Origin: Streptomyces pyxinae
Lineage (GTDB): Bacteria; Actinomycetota; Actinomycetes; Streptomycetales; Streptomycetaceae
Assembly (NCBI RefSeq): GCF_024756275.1
Contig: NZ_JANUGQ010000027.1
Coordinates: forward strand, 30,918-94,917
DNA: 64,000 nt
Direction of reading: 5' to 3'
The translations under genes and the position numbers were made by a program. Positions 17,724 through 25,674 of this stretch are shown here, piece after piece; position 1 is the first letter of the stretch, and every line of letters begins with the position of its first letter. The notes beneath the pieces were generated by a model. It saw only the letters and a program-made list of their open reading frames with translations. It was not told the origin of the DNA and made no database searches.

Positions 17724-18257
17724 TTACCTCTCCGCGTAACGGAGGAACTGGATGCCCAGGCCGACCAACATGACGGCTTCCAGGACGGAGGCCGTGGTCA
17801 ACAGAGCGTTGTCCCTACCCGAGCACCAGAAGGCGACGAGCGCGGAGAAGGGGGTGAGGAAGAAGGCCGTCAGATCGACGATCGTCTGTGTGACCTTGCG
17901 AGAGACCCGCTTCGCGTCGCTGCGGTGGAAGGTCTCCCAGCCGAAGAGCGGGGCCCCTGCGTCCACTCTTGTTGCCAGTTGACCGGCAAGTTCGGTGCGG
18001 ACGTACCGTCCGATGGCTGAGATCTTCTCGTCGTTGACGAGGTAGGTCCACCCAAGCACGATGCAGACGACTGGTAGAGCCAGCAGCAACTGTGGGCGCT
18101 TGGTCTGCAGAGCGACAGCAGTCAGAGCAGTCACGGCCGCCAGCGTGACGTACAGCAAGTTGTCGCGGAATCCGATGCGCGCTCGCTGCTCATCCTTGAT
18201 CTGGGCGTACTCAGCGAGGAGCACGGCGCTCTCGCTTGTTTCGCCGTTACCAGCCAC
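17724..18257 (-). CDS. four-helix membrane protein, possible conflict-system effector
   Basis: A 177-residue protein read from the GTG at 18257, chosen because GAGGGGG lies 6 nt upstream; the open frame continues to 18410 without such a site. A charged N-terminal helix (LAEYAQIKDEQRARIGFRDN, residues 14-33) is followed by hydrophobic segments at about 34-50, 56-73, 128-145 and 152-173, with a conserved-looking loop WTYLVNDEKISAIGRYVR between the second and third. I know of similar small actinobacterial membrane proteins but no proven function. It is divergent from the nucleoside-phosphorylase-like gene, the two starts being about 135 bp apart, at the cargo position next to attL. Inference: the two form one system, with this protein as membrane partner or effector. 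Confidence 0.7.
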   Translation of the reverse strand: MAGNGETSESAVLLAEYAQIKDEQRARIGFRDNLLYVTLAAVTALTAVALQTKRPQLLLALPVVCIVLGWTYLVNDEKISAIGRYVRTELAGQLATRVDAGAPLFGWETFHRSDAKRVSRKVTQTIVDLTAFFLTPFSALVAFWCSGRDNALLTTASVLEAVMLVGLGIQFLRYAER

Positions 18258-18390
18258 GGGTTCCCCCTCACGTACCGACACGATGCCGTTCACCCGTTCA
18301 CAGCCGCCGACAGGGCCTACGGTATGAACCTGGAGAGCGGACTCCGCTGTGAGGCTGCACCGTGAAGCGATGCTGGGCAAGGGGGCCGAG

Positions 18391-19857
18391 TTGAACGAGG
18401 CATCGGACAAGATCGTTGTGCTGACGGCGCTCCCGTTGGAGTACCAGGCCGTGCGTAGCCTCCTTGAGGACCCGAGGCGTGTTGATCACGCTGGAACTAT
18501 CTTCGAGCAGGGGCGTCTTGCTGGTACCTCGCACACGGTCTATCTGACGTCTACCGGTCCTGGCAACGATTCGGCCGCAGCGCTTACTGAGCGAGCCGTC
18601 AGTTTTGTTCAACCACGAGCTGTTTTCTTCACGGGAATCGCTGGAGGGCTTAAATCGGATATCTCTCCAGGGGATATCGTAGTCGCGACTGAGGTGCACG
18701 CGTATCACGGAGGCAAGCAGGACCCGGACGGGTTTAAGGTCCGCTCTCGTAGTTGGGAAGCCTCCTATCAGTTGCAGCAGGTGGCTCAGTACGTTGCGAA
18801 TGTCGGCACATGGAGGAGCAAGCTTCCCGAGGGAGTGCGGACTTCGACCGCCGTTCACTTCAAGCCCATTGTGGCGGGTGACGTCGTACTGAACGCTCCT
18901 CAGGAGTCCTCGCTAAGGACATTCCTGGACCACTCCTACAATGGTGCCGTCGCTGTGGAGATGGAAGGTGCCGGATTCGCCAGCGCGGCCCACAAGACTC
19001 AAGCCGTACCCCATCTTATGATCCGGGGCATTAGCGATAGAGCGGATGGAACAAAGCAGAACACTGATGGCCTAGGGCTACAGGAAGCGGCTGCCAGTCA
19101 TGCCGCGCTCTTCCTGGCAGAAGTGATCACTCAGCTCAGCCCGCCACCGACCTCTGTCGGTGGCCCAGACTTCAGTACCTCGCGACGGCTCGACGACGAA
19201 CTGGTCTGGCAGCCCCTTGAGCAGCCGGCTGTGGTGACTTGGCGCAAGAACCTGATCCCAACGAGTGAGTACACCAGCAGTGCTTCGTTGCTTGAACTCC
19301 ACCTCGTGCCTGTCCCCGCAACCAGCAGAGTGCCTGCGGTGCGAATGCAGCAGCTGACTGCCGAGTTGGTTGATCTAGGGAGGTCGGAAGGGTTCTTCAC
19401 GAATCTTGAGCATGTAGAAGCTTATGATTCGGCCGAGGTGGCTTTGGTAGCCGTAAAGGATCGGCATAATCGTTCAGCTGGGATCGCAATTACGCGATCA
19501 GGTCAACGAAGTGCCTGGGAGGCTCTTCCGCATCCGGGACTTTCCTATGTGCTGGACGAGGATCGCACACGCGATAGAATCGGAATTCTGCTGAAGATTT
19601 TGGATTCTATTGCTAGTCCCGCCGCTTCGCATTATGCCCCTGCTGTAGCTGTCGAGAATACTACGATGGTCACGGTAGAGCGCCTTAGTGAAGTTAACCC
19701 GCATTCCGCCAGAATCCGGCCAACCGATGCGCCCATCGAAGTTCAACCCGAAGAGGCCATCGGTGTCGAAATGATTTCCAGGTGTGGTCGAGAGCTGGCC
19801 GAAGAGCTTACTGCTCGATTGATCTACTCTTTCCGAAACCCACGTCGTCAATGGTAG
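18391..19857 (+). CDS. nucleoside phosphorylase/MTA-SAH nucleosidase-fold protein with long C-terminal extension
   Basis: A 488-residue protein. Residues 1-250 follow the PNP/MTAN nucleosidase fold: opening VVLTALPLEYQAVR, phosphate/ribose loop FFTGIAGGLKSDISPGD (near 80), the ribose-binding Glu in VEMEG (about 189-193) and the catalytic Asp in ISDRADG (about 214-220). Residues 251-488 match nothing that I recognise. Family enzymes cleave N-glycosidic bonds of nucleosides; versions in mobile cargo are known as parts of nucleotide-centred conflict systems. Start TTG 18391 has AGGGGG 5 nt upstream; ATG 18370 and GTG 18349 are alternatives. Codon use is visibly less GC-biased than in core genes. 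Divergent from the four-helix membrane protein. Confidence 0.82.
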   Translation: MNEASDKIVVLTALPLEYQAVRSLLEDPRRVDHAGTIFEQGRLAGTSHTVYLTSTGPGNDSAAALTERAVSFVQPRAVFFTGIAGGLKSDISPGDIVVATEVHAYHGGKQDPDGFKVRSRSWEASYQLQQVAQYVANVGTWRSKLPEGVRTSTAVHFKPIVAGDVVLNAPQESSLRTFLDHSYNGAVAVEMEGAGFASAAHKTQAVPHLMIRGISDRADGTKQNTDGLGLQEAAASHAALFLAEVITQLSPPPTSVGGPDFSTSRRLDDELVWQPLEQPAVVTWRKNLIPTSEYTSSASLLELHLVPVPATSRVPAVRMQQLTAELVDLGRSEGFFTNLEHVEAYDSAEVALVAVKDRHNRSAGIAITRSGQRSAWEALPHPGLSYVLDEDRTRDRIGILLKILDSIASPAASHYAPAVAVENTTMVTVERLSEVNPHSARIRPTDAPIEVQPEEAIGVEMISRCGRELAEELTARLIYSFRNPRRQW

Positions 19858-19870
19858 AGGAGGTCGCCGG

Positions 19871-21409
19871 TCATTGGGTCGGAGGCGGATCGGACTGTGA
19901 CGATGTAGGGCGGCTGCGCTGGATCAGAGCGGCTGCCTTCTCCGCGATCTCACGGTCTACCTCAGGCAACAGACTCGTATACGTGTCCGAGGTCAGGGTG
20001 ATCGTGGAGTGGCGGAGGGTCTCCTTGATCGTGTGGATGTCGCCGCCGGCGCCGTGGGTGAGCGTCGCCGCCACGTGGCGGAGGTCTCGCAGGGTGATGG
20101 GCGGGAGGTCGGTGGTGGTGAGGAGGCGGCGGAAGGTCTCCGAGACCGTCTCCGGGTGGAGCCAGGAGCCGTCCTCCTTGGTGAAGATCTTCCCGGTCTC
20201 CTGCCAGGCGGCACCCGCCTTCTTCCGTTCTCGTGCCTGGCGCTTCCTGTGCGCGCGCAGGACGGCCACGTTCACGCTGTCGAGGGCGATCGTGCCAGCA
20301 CTGCCGTCGGTCTTCGGCTCGGACTCGTACGGGTCCCAGCCGTCGACGACGATCTCTTTGGCGGGGGTGATGAGGCCGGCGTCGAGGTCGGTCTCGTGCC
20401 AGTCCTGGCCGACGGCCTCACCGCGCCGGAGGCCGCGGGTGCCCATGAGATGGAAGAGGGCGTAGAGCCGATCCTCCTCGGCGGCGTCGAGGAAGGCGCC
20501 GAACTGCTGCGGAGTCCACACCATGACCGGACCGGGGACCTCGCCCGTCTCCCGCCAGCGGCGGACGCGTTCGTCGGTCCAGAGGAGCGGCTTGGGGCGC
20601 TTGCCGGACTCCAGCTCGACGTGGGCGGCCGGGTTGAACGTGATGAGCTGCTGGGCGATGGCGGAGTTCAGGGCCGCGCGGAGGGTACGGCGTACGGCCT
20701 GCCTGGTCGCCGGGCCGGTGATCTTCCGGAACGGCTTCATCTCCGCCAGCTTGGCCCGCTCGGCGGCGAGTAGGGCCCGTTCAGCGGCGACCGGGCGGCC
20801 GGGCCGACTCGGCTTGCAGCGGGCGATCTGCTCGCGGCGGGCCTGGTTCTCGGCGGCGATCACCTCGTTGTCGTCGGCTATCCCGTCGAACGTCTCCACG
20901 AGGTGACCGACGTTGAGCCGGTCCAGGCGTATGTGCCCGATACGGGGCTTCAGGTGGACGCGGATGTGTGACGCGTAGCCGTTGAGGGTGGTCCTGCGGC
21001 GCTTCTTCGACACGAACCAGGCGTCCAGCCACTCGCCGACCGTGAGCTTGCCGCGCAGCCCCAGACCGGCCCTCAGGCGCCGCCGTGTCTCCTCGACCTC
21101 GGGCAACGGCGCTTTCTCGTCCCCGACCTCCTCCAGGAGCGTGACGAGGCGCTGGAGGCTGTCGGGATCGTCCGTGTCGGCCAGGGCGAGGAGCGCGCGG
21201 ACGTGGTCGAGGTCGGCCTGGGCAGCCTTGAGGGATTCGTAACCGGCGCGGCTGAAGGAGCGGCGGGTGCCGTCCTCGCGGGGCGGGAGCTCCTGGCGGA
21301 TGGAGTACGAGCCGTGCTTGCGGCCGGCGAGCTTGGGGCACTTCTTGCCGAGCGGTTTGCCGGTGTGGGGGTCACGGCAGTAGCAGCGGCGGTGGGTGGA
21401 GCCCTTCAA
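19871..21409 (-). CDS. int: tyrosine recombinase/integrase of the element
   Basis: A 512-residue site-specific recombinase. The Cys-rich N-terminus (CYCRDPHTGKPLGKKCPK) is typical of actinomycete element integrases. An SAM-like core-binding region lies at about 100-170, and the catalytic domain has box I TRGLRRGE (Arg328), Arg444 in LRDLRH, His467 in LRHSTITL and nucleophile Tyr477 in SDTYTSL. The HxxR motif has Arg in place of the usual His (RDLR). The frame stays open to 22036, but the TTG at 21409 is the real start: GGAGG 7 nt upstream, and TTGA overlap with the stop of the HTH gene. It would join attP to the tRNA-Lys attB. Stop lies only 14 bp from the stop of the convergent nucleosidase gene. 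Confidence 0.93.
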   Translation of the reverse strand: MKGSTHRRCYCRDPHTGKPLGKKCPKLAGRKHGSYSIRQELPPREDGTRRSFSRAGYESLKAAQADLDHVRALLALADTDDPDSLQRLVTLLEEVGDEKAPLPEVEETRRRLRAGLGLRGKLTVGEWLDAWFVSKKRRRTTLNGYASHIRVHLKPRIGHIRLDRLNVGHLVETFDGIADDNEVIAAENQARREQIARCKPSRPGRPVAAERALLAAERAKLAEMKPFRKITGPATRQAVRRTLRAALNSAIAQQLITFNPAAHVELESGKRPKPLLWTDERVRRWRETGEVPGPVMVWTPQQFGAFLDAAEEDRLYALFHLMGTRGLRRGEAVGQDWHETDLDAGLITPAKEIVVDGWDPYESEPKTDGSAGTIALDSVNVAVLRAHRKRQARERKKAGAAWQETGKIFTKEDGSWLHPETVSETFRRLLTTTDLPPITLRDLRHVAATLTHGAGGDIHTIKETLRHSTITLTSDTYTSLLPEVDREIAEKAAALIQRSRPTSSQSDPPPTQ

Positions 21410-22080
21410 AGGCGTTCCTCCGGTGTGGGGTCGGTTTCGGGCGGGTCGACGTCGCCCAGTGCGGGTGGCAGGTCGGGTGGGACGGCACCGTCCTCGCGGA
21501 GTTCGCGGCGGAGGTGGCGGAGGGTGTACTTGGCGGAGATGGCCTGATCGGCGTAGGTGGTCCGCTTGCGCTCGGCTTCCTCGCGCTGGGCACGGCTGGT
21601 GGCCTGCTTGGCCGCGAAGCGGGCGTGTTCCTCCTCTTCGAGGGCGGCGAGCGCGGTGCGCACGAGGCTGGCGTGGTACTCGAAGGAGGGGACGAGGCCG
21701 GCGTCGTTGTCGATCACTTCTTCTTCGCCGGTGAAGCGCCGCAGGGCGTCCCAGGTGGGGACGAGGGGCTGGAAGGGGAGTTCCTGGGTCTCCTCGACGT
21801 AGCCGACGGGGAAGATCAGGTGGGCCGGGTAGGTCTCCAGGGCGGCCGCCAGGACGATCACGTCCACCAGGGGGAGGACGGCGCGGCGGCCGGACTCCAT
21901 GTTGGCGATCACGTTGCGCGGGATGGGGTGTCCCAGCTCCTCGCAGCGGTCCGCCAGGTCCTGTGCGCTCCACCCCATCTCCTTCCTTCTCCTCCGGACT
22001 TCGCCGGCCACGTTGGCCTTGACCCGGTCCACCCACTCGGGGAAGTCGTCCTCGTCAGCATCCACATCGCGTTGTGTCAC
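21406..22080 (-). CDS. XRE-type helix-turn-helix regulator coupled to int
   Basis: A 224-residue acidic protein. Residues about 22-80 form a Cro/CI-type helix-turn-helix (GEVRRRRKEMGWSAQDLADR ... NVIANMESGRRAVLP). The C-terminal half contains a long charged helix (about 140-190) with many Glu/Arg, probably a coiled coil. The stop overlaps the integrase TTG start, so regulator and integrase are co-translated and the protein likely controls int/xis expression. The gene is divergent from the Xis-like gene, with roughly 100 bp between the starts, a natural control region for excision versus integration. Confidence 0.82.
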   Translation of the reverse strand: MTQRDVDADEDDFPEWVDRVKANVAGEVRRRRKEMGWSAQDLADRCEELGHPIPRNVIANMESGRRAVLPLVDVIVLAAALETYPAHLIFPVGYVEETQELPFQPLVPTWDALRRFTGEEEVIDNDAGLVPSFEYHASLVRTALAALEEEEHARFAAKQATSRAQREEAERKRTTYADQAISAKYTLRHLRRELREDGAVPPDLPPALGDVDPPETDPTPEERL

Positions 22081-22176
22081 ATGGACACATTAGCTTGTGG
22101 ATCCTGATCGGTAGACGCCTGGAGCCGGATGTGACGGTCACGTTCGCCGAGGGCTGTGCCGAAAGAGGTCCCCCGC

Positions 22177-22407
22177 ATGCGAGAAGAAGCGAAGTCCGGA
22201 CGTTCGAAGGGGATGAGCCGGGAGGAGATGCTCGCTCTCCCCGTGATGGTTGACCTGGAGACGAGCAACCGCGCACTCGGTCTGGGGCGGAGCAAGGGGT
22301 ACGAGCTGGCGAAGCGCGGGGCCTACCCGTGCAAGGTGCGGCGGTTCGGCAACGCCTACCGCGTCGTGACCGCCGACCTGCTGGACCTGCTCGGGCTGGC
22401 GGCGTGA
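22177..22407 (+). CDS. xis: excisionase-like winged-helix protein
   Basis: A 76-residue protein starting at ATG 22177, with GAGGT 9 nt upstream (GTG 22156 is an in-frame alternative). The C-terminal 50 residues form a MerR/excisionase-type DNA-binding domain: VDLETSNRALGLGRSKGYEL then KRGAYPCKVRRFGNAYRVV. Such proteins bend DNA at attL/attR and direct the integrase to excise. It is divergent from the regulator-int pair. It could instead be an AlpA-like transcription regulator; the position next to int favours Xis. Confidence 0.75.
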   Translation: MREEAKSGRSKGMSREEMLALPVMVDLETSNRALGLGRSKGYELAKRGAYPCKVRRFGNAYRVVTADLLDLLGLAA

Positions 22408-22637
22408 AGGGACGAATCCGTAGCACACCGTTCTGCGCTGAGCTGACACAGAAACGCTGGACTGTTGCCGGGGGTGGACGTACGGTTCGTGGTCCCTCGC
22501 GATGGGCTGATGCCCGCGAGAAGGGGATGGGCCCCCGGCGGTGCGACGCCGGAGGCCCGAGCAACCCCGAACGGCCCTGGAAGAACCAACCCGGCGGCAA
22601 GGGCGTGCGAGCCCACCGCCAGACGAGGAGCTGCCCT

Positions 22638-23927
22638 GTGCAACACCCCGAACCCCGGACCCATTCCGATCTCGACGCGCGGGATTGGCCACCGACCGCG
22701 ATCCCCGGCATGCCCGGCCGGTACACAGGCGAGGAGTCCGTCGCCGATGAAGCCGACGGGATCGAGAGGGCCTTGGCGGACGCGCCTGTAGAGGAGGGGG
22801 CATCGAGGCCCGAACCGACCGCCGGGGCAAAGGTGCTGGACGAACTGCGTGGGCAGCTCGCGAAGTTCGTGATCCTGCCCTCGCCGGAGGCGCTGGACGC
22901 CGTCACGCTGTGGGTGGCGGCCACGCACCTGCAGACGGCGTGGCAGCACGCGCCGCGCCTCGCGGTCGTCGGCCCGGCGAAGCGGTGCGGCAAGTCGCGG
23001 CTCTTGGACGTGGTGACCGAGACCGTGCACGACCCGTTGATCACGGTCAACGCGTCTGCTGCCGCGGTGTTCCGGTCGATCACCGACGCCCCTCCGACCC
23101 TGCTGGTCGACGAGGCCGACACGCTCTTCGGGTCGGCGAAGGTGGCGGAGAAGAACGAGGAGATGCGCGGCCTGCTCAACGCCGGCCACCAGCGCAACCG
23201 CCCGACCCTGCGGGTCTCCGGCCCGAACCACGAGGTGTCGAAGTTCCCCACCTTCGCCATGGCCGCCCTCGCCGGCATCGGAGACCTGCCGGACACGATC
23301 ATGGACCGGTCGGTCGTGATCCGGATGCGCCGCCGGGGGCCGGGGGAGAAGGTCGCCGAGTTCCGCACCGTACGGGACACCCCCGCCCTGCACGCCGTGC
23401 GGGACCGGCTCGTGGCCTGGCTCGGGCCGCTCTACGACACCGCCATGGGCCTCACCCCGCCCATGCCGGTCGAGGACCGGGCCGCCGACACCTGGGAGCC
23501 GCTGGTCGCCGTCGCCGACCTCGCGGGCGGCACCTGGCCTGCCGCTGCCCGGGCCGCCTGCCTGGCCATGACGAAGCACGAGGCCGAACAGGACCAGGAC
23601 AACAGCGCCCTGAACCTCCGGCTTCTCGCCGACATCCGCCGTGCCTTCGCTGCCGAAGGCAACCCGGTCCTGCTCCGTACCGGCCGTCTCCTCAGCATCC
23701 TCAACGACGACACCGAGTCGCCCTGGCCGGAGTACAAGGACAAGGGCCTGACCGCACGCGGCCTGCAGCTCCTGCTGAAGGACTACGGCATCAGCGCCTC
23801 CAGCCACCGCTTCCCCGGTGACTCCCAGGCCAGGGGCTTCACCCGCGAGCAGTTCGCCGACGCCTGGGCCCGCTACTGCCCCGAGCCCGCACCGGCTGCC
23901 GAGCCACTGCTCCTGCCGACCCCATGA
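22638..23927 (+). CDS. DUF3631 ATPase-like protein
   Basis: A 429-residue protein from GTG 22638 (GAGGAG 7 nt upstream); the open frame extends left to 22329 without a better start. It has a P-loop VVGPAKRCGKSRLL and Walker B TLLVDEADTLF, followed by the DUF3631 pattern (ERNPT-type loop GHQRNRPTLRV and sensor-like IMDRSVVIRMRRR). The domain is common in actinobacterial plasmids, elements and phages, often joined to primase or DnaB-like parts, so a replication or DNA-handling role is likely but unproven. The 230 bp between xis and this gene hold nothing that I can support. Confidence 0.8.
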   Translation: MQHPEPRTHSDLDARDWPPTAIPGMPGRYTGEESVADEADGIERALADAPVEEGASRPEPTAGAKVLDELRGQLAKFVILPSPEALDAVTLWVAATHLQTAWQHAPRLAVVGPAKRCGKSRLLDVVTETVHDPLITVNASAAAVFRSITDAPPTLLVDEADTLFGSAKVAEKNEEMRGLLNAGHQRNRPTLRVSGPNHEVSKFPTFAMAALAGIGDLPDTIMDRSVVIRMRRRGPGEKVAEFRTVRDTPALHAVRDRLVAWLGPLYDTAMGLTPPMPVEDRAADTWEPLVAVADLAGGTWPAAARAACLAMTKHEAEQDQDNSALNLRLLADIRRAFAAEGNPVLLRTGRLLSILNDDTESPWPEYKDKGLTARGLQLLLKDYGISASSHRFPGDSQARGFTREQFADAWARYCPEPAPAAEPLLLPTP

Positions 23928-24128
23928 CCGGCGCCTGACCCGGCACGACCCGTCCCCACCCGCCCCTTCGCAGGTCAGGGCCGGGACGGGTCACCCGCCC
24001 GTGACAGGTCGTCCCGATGTCGCCACCTCAACCCGTACCTGCTCTGACCAGGCACGCGACGGGTTGCGACAGGTTCCTGACCGGCACGGCCGAGCCCACC
24101 TTCCCCGACCCCTTGGAGCGCCTTCCCC

Positions 24129-24989
24129 TTGCCCTCGCTCAGCACCACCGCACCGCTCGACACCGCACCGACAGCCCTTCCCGCCCTGATCCGCACGGGC
24201 GTCGCCCTGATGGCCGTGGCCGCCTTCGCGCTTTCCTACGACGCGCTGCGCCAGATGGCTGCCGCCAGCCACATCCACCGGGTGCTCACCTACGCCTTCC
24301 CCCTCGTGATCGACGGCTTCATCGCCATCGGCGTCGGCGCCCTCCTCGTCCTGCGCACCGCGCCCGTGAGGTCCCGCCGCTATGTGGGGGCGCTGGTCGG
24401 GGTCGCCACCTTCACGAGCATCTGGGCCAACGTCCTGCACGCCGTCCGCCTCAACCAGCAGACCCAGCGGGACGGACTTGCGCTCGACAACATCACCGTC
24501 GGTGTCATCTCCGGCATCGCGCCACTCGCCCTGGCCGGAGCCGTCCACTTCTACCTCATCGTCCAACGCCGACCCATAGAAACGGAGCTACGAGAAGACC
24601 TCCGCCACATCACCGTGGACACCGATTCGGAACGTGGCGCGACAGCCACGAACGAGCCGACGGCCGATAAGAGGGACGTGGCTCAAGCCCCTGCCGGGCA
24701 CGTGGCTCAGGCCCCTGTCGGGCACGTGGCTCAGGCCCCTGTCGGGCAAGTGGCTCAGCCCAGGAAGCCGGCCGCCACCGGACGTGGCCAGAGGCCGATC
24801 GTCACCTTCGAGCAGGCAGTCGAGATCGGCCGCACAGCCTCCCTGGGACGTGGCGGGCGGGTATCCCGCCGCAACGTCGAGGGGGCCATCCGCGACAAGG
24901 GATTCGGTGTCGGCCGCGAGCGCCTCGACCAAGTCAAGAGCTTCCTCCAGGAGGAACTCGACCAGAGCCGCGACGCCACTTCGACGTAG
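24129..24989 (+). CDS. SpdB-like DUF2637 membrane protein
   Basis: A 286-residue protein from TTG 24129 (GGAG about 10 nt upstream). The N-terminal half has four hydrophobic segments (about 22-37, 52-72, 85-102 and 120-140), the DUF2637 arrangement seen in plasmid-spread (Spd) proteins of Streptomyces plasmids. A hydrophilic middle contains a perfect repeat of VAQAPVGH, and the C-terminus (EQAVEIGRTASLGRGGRVSR) resembles a DNA-binding helix-turn-helix as in Spd/KorSA-type proteins. Known Spd proteins help spread mobile DNA within the mycelium. It is followed by a terminator and then the mob genes. Confidence 0.8.
   Translation: MPSLSTTAPLDTAPTALPALIRTGVALMAVAAFALSYDALRQMAAASHIHRVLTYAFPLVIDGFIAIGVGALLVLRTAPVRSRRYVGALVGVATFTSIWANVLHAVRLNQQTQRDGLALDNITVGVISGIAPLALAGAVHFYLIVQRRPIETELREDLRHITVDTDSERGATATNEPTADKRDVAQAPAGHVAQAPVGHVAQAPVGQVAQPRKPAATGRGQRPIVTFEQAVEIGRTASLGRGGRVSRRNVEGAIRDKGFGVGRERLDQVKSFLQEELDQSRDATST
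24678..24758 (+). repeat. 24-bp tandem repeat inside the spdB-like gene
   Basis: Three consecutive 24-bp units (24678-24701, 24702-24725, 24726-24749) plus 9 bp of a fourth, encoding VAQAPxGx. The first unit differs from the second at two bases, the third at the last base. Confidence 0.9.
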
Positions 24990-25009
24990 CTCGCCCCTCC
25001 GAACCTCGG

Positions 25010-25042
25010 CTGCTCGCCCCAGGAAAACCCTGGGGCGAGCAG
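25010..25042 (+). terminator. hairpin after the spdB-like gene
   Basis: Perfect 14-bp stem CTGCTCGCCCCAGG (25010-25023) / CCTGGGGCGAGCAG (25029-25042) with a 5-nt loop AAAAC, 20 bp after the stop and before mobC. No clear T-tract follows. Confidence 0.7.
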
Positions 25043-25082
25043 CCCTTCTCCCACCGCAGCCGCCCGATCAGAGAGCCCGCAC

Positions 25083-25670
25083 ATGAACGAACAGCCCCTC
25101 CCCAATCCCCCTCACGCCGTCCAGCACCCGGTCTCGACGCCAGCCTCGGGCGCAGCAAGTTGTCGGGTAAGGAGTCCTTACCCGGCCTCCGCCCCCAGGG
25201 TGGCGGAGGCGTCCGGCGCTGAGGGGGCGCCGGTGTCGGCCGGCCCGGGGGAGCCGACTCGGGAAGAGACCTCGCAGTCGTGCGTGCCGCGTCGTCGTCT
25301 GCGTGAGCCGATGCTGCGTGAGAAGCGCGTCCACCCGCGCTTCAGCCACGACGAGTTCGCCCTCCTTACGACCGCTGCCCGCCTGAGCCGCATGCCGGTC
25401 GGCGGCTACGTCGCCGAGACCTCGCTCGCCGCCGCCCGCTCCGACGACCCCGCTGCCGCGGTCGCCGACTACCGCGCCACGGTCAAGGCGCTGATGGCCG
25501 CCAACGGGCGGCTCGCCCAGGTCGGCAACAACCTCAACCAGCTCACCCGTCACCTCAACCAGGACGGTCCCTGGCTCGCAGCGGACCTCGTGCGGCGGCT
25601 GCTGAGCCACATCGAGGCGTCGATCGCCGACGTGGACGTGGCCGTCGCCCAGGTGACTTCGGGACGGTGA
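25083..25670 (+). CDS. mobC: MobC-type relaxosome accessory protein
   Basis: Up to 195 residues from ATG 25083. The conserved MobC part is residues about 75-195: REKRVHPRFSHDEFALLTTA (ribbon-helix-helix-like start), RMPVGGYVAE and the family signature ANGRLAQVGNNLNQLTRHLN. MobC proteins open oriT and recruit the relaxase. The first about 70 residues are low complexity and overlap a perfect inverted repeat at 25164-25184 that could be oriT, so the true start may be further downstream (for example the GTG beginning MPRRRLREPMLREK). The relaxase start follows 4 bp after the stop, so the two are coupled. Confidence 0.85.
   Translation: MNEQPLPNPPHAVQHPVSTPASGAASCRVRSPYPASAPRVAEASGAEGAPVSAGPGEPTREETSQSCVPRRRLREPMLREKRVHPRFSHDEFALLTTAARLSRMPVGGYVAETSLAAARSDDPAAAVADYRATVKALMAANGRLAQVGNNLNQLTRHLNQDGPWLAADLVRRLLSHIEASIADVDVAVAQVTSGR
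25164..25184. other. candidate origin of transfer (inverted repeat)
   Basis: CGGGTAAGGA (25164-25173) and TCCTTACCCG (25175-25184) form a perfect inverted repeat around a single G, immediately 5' of the conserved part of mobC and the relaxase gene. Position and form fit an oriT; the nick site cannot be identified by eye. Confidence 0.5.
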
Positions 25671-25674
25671 CCGC

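Noticed and set aside
24678..24758. Possible CRISPR-like repeat array
   Set aside because: The 24-bp units are head-to-tail without spacers and in frame with a coding sequence.
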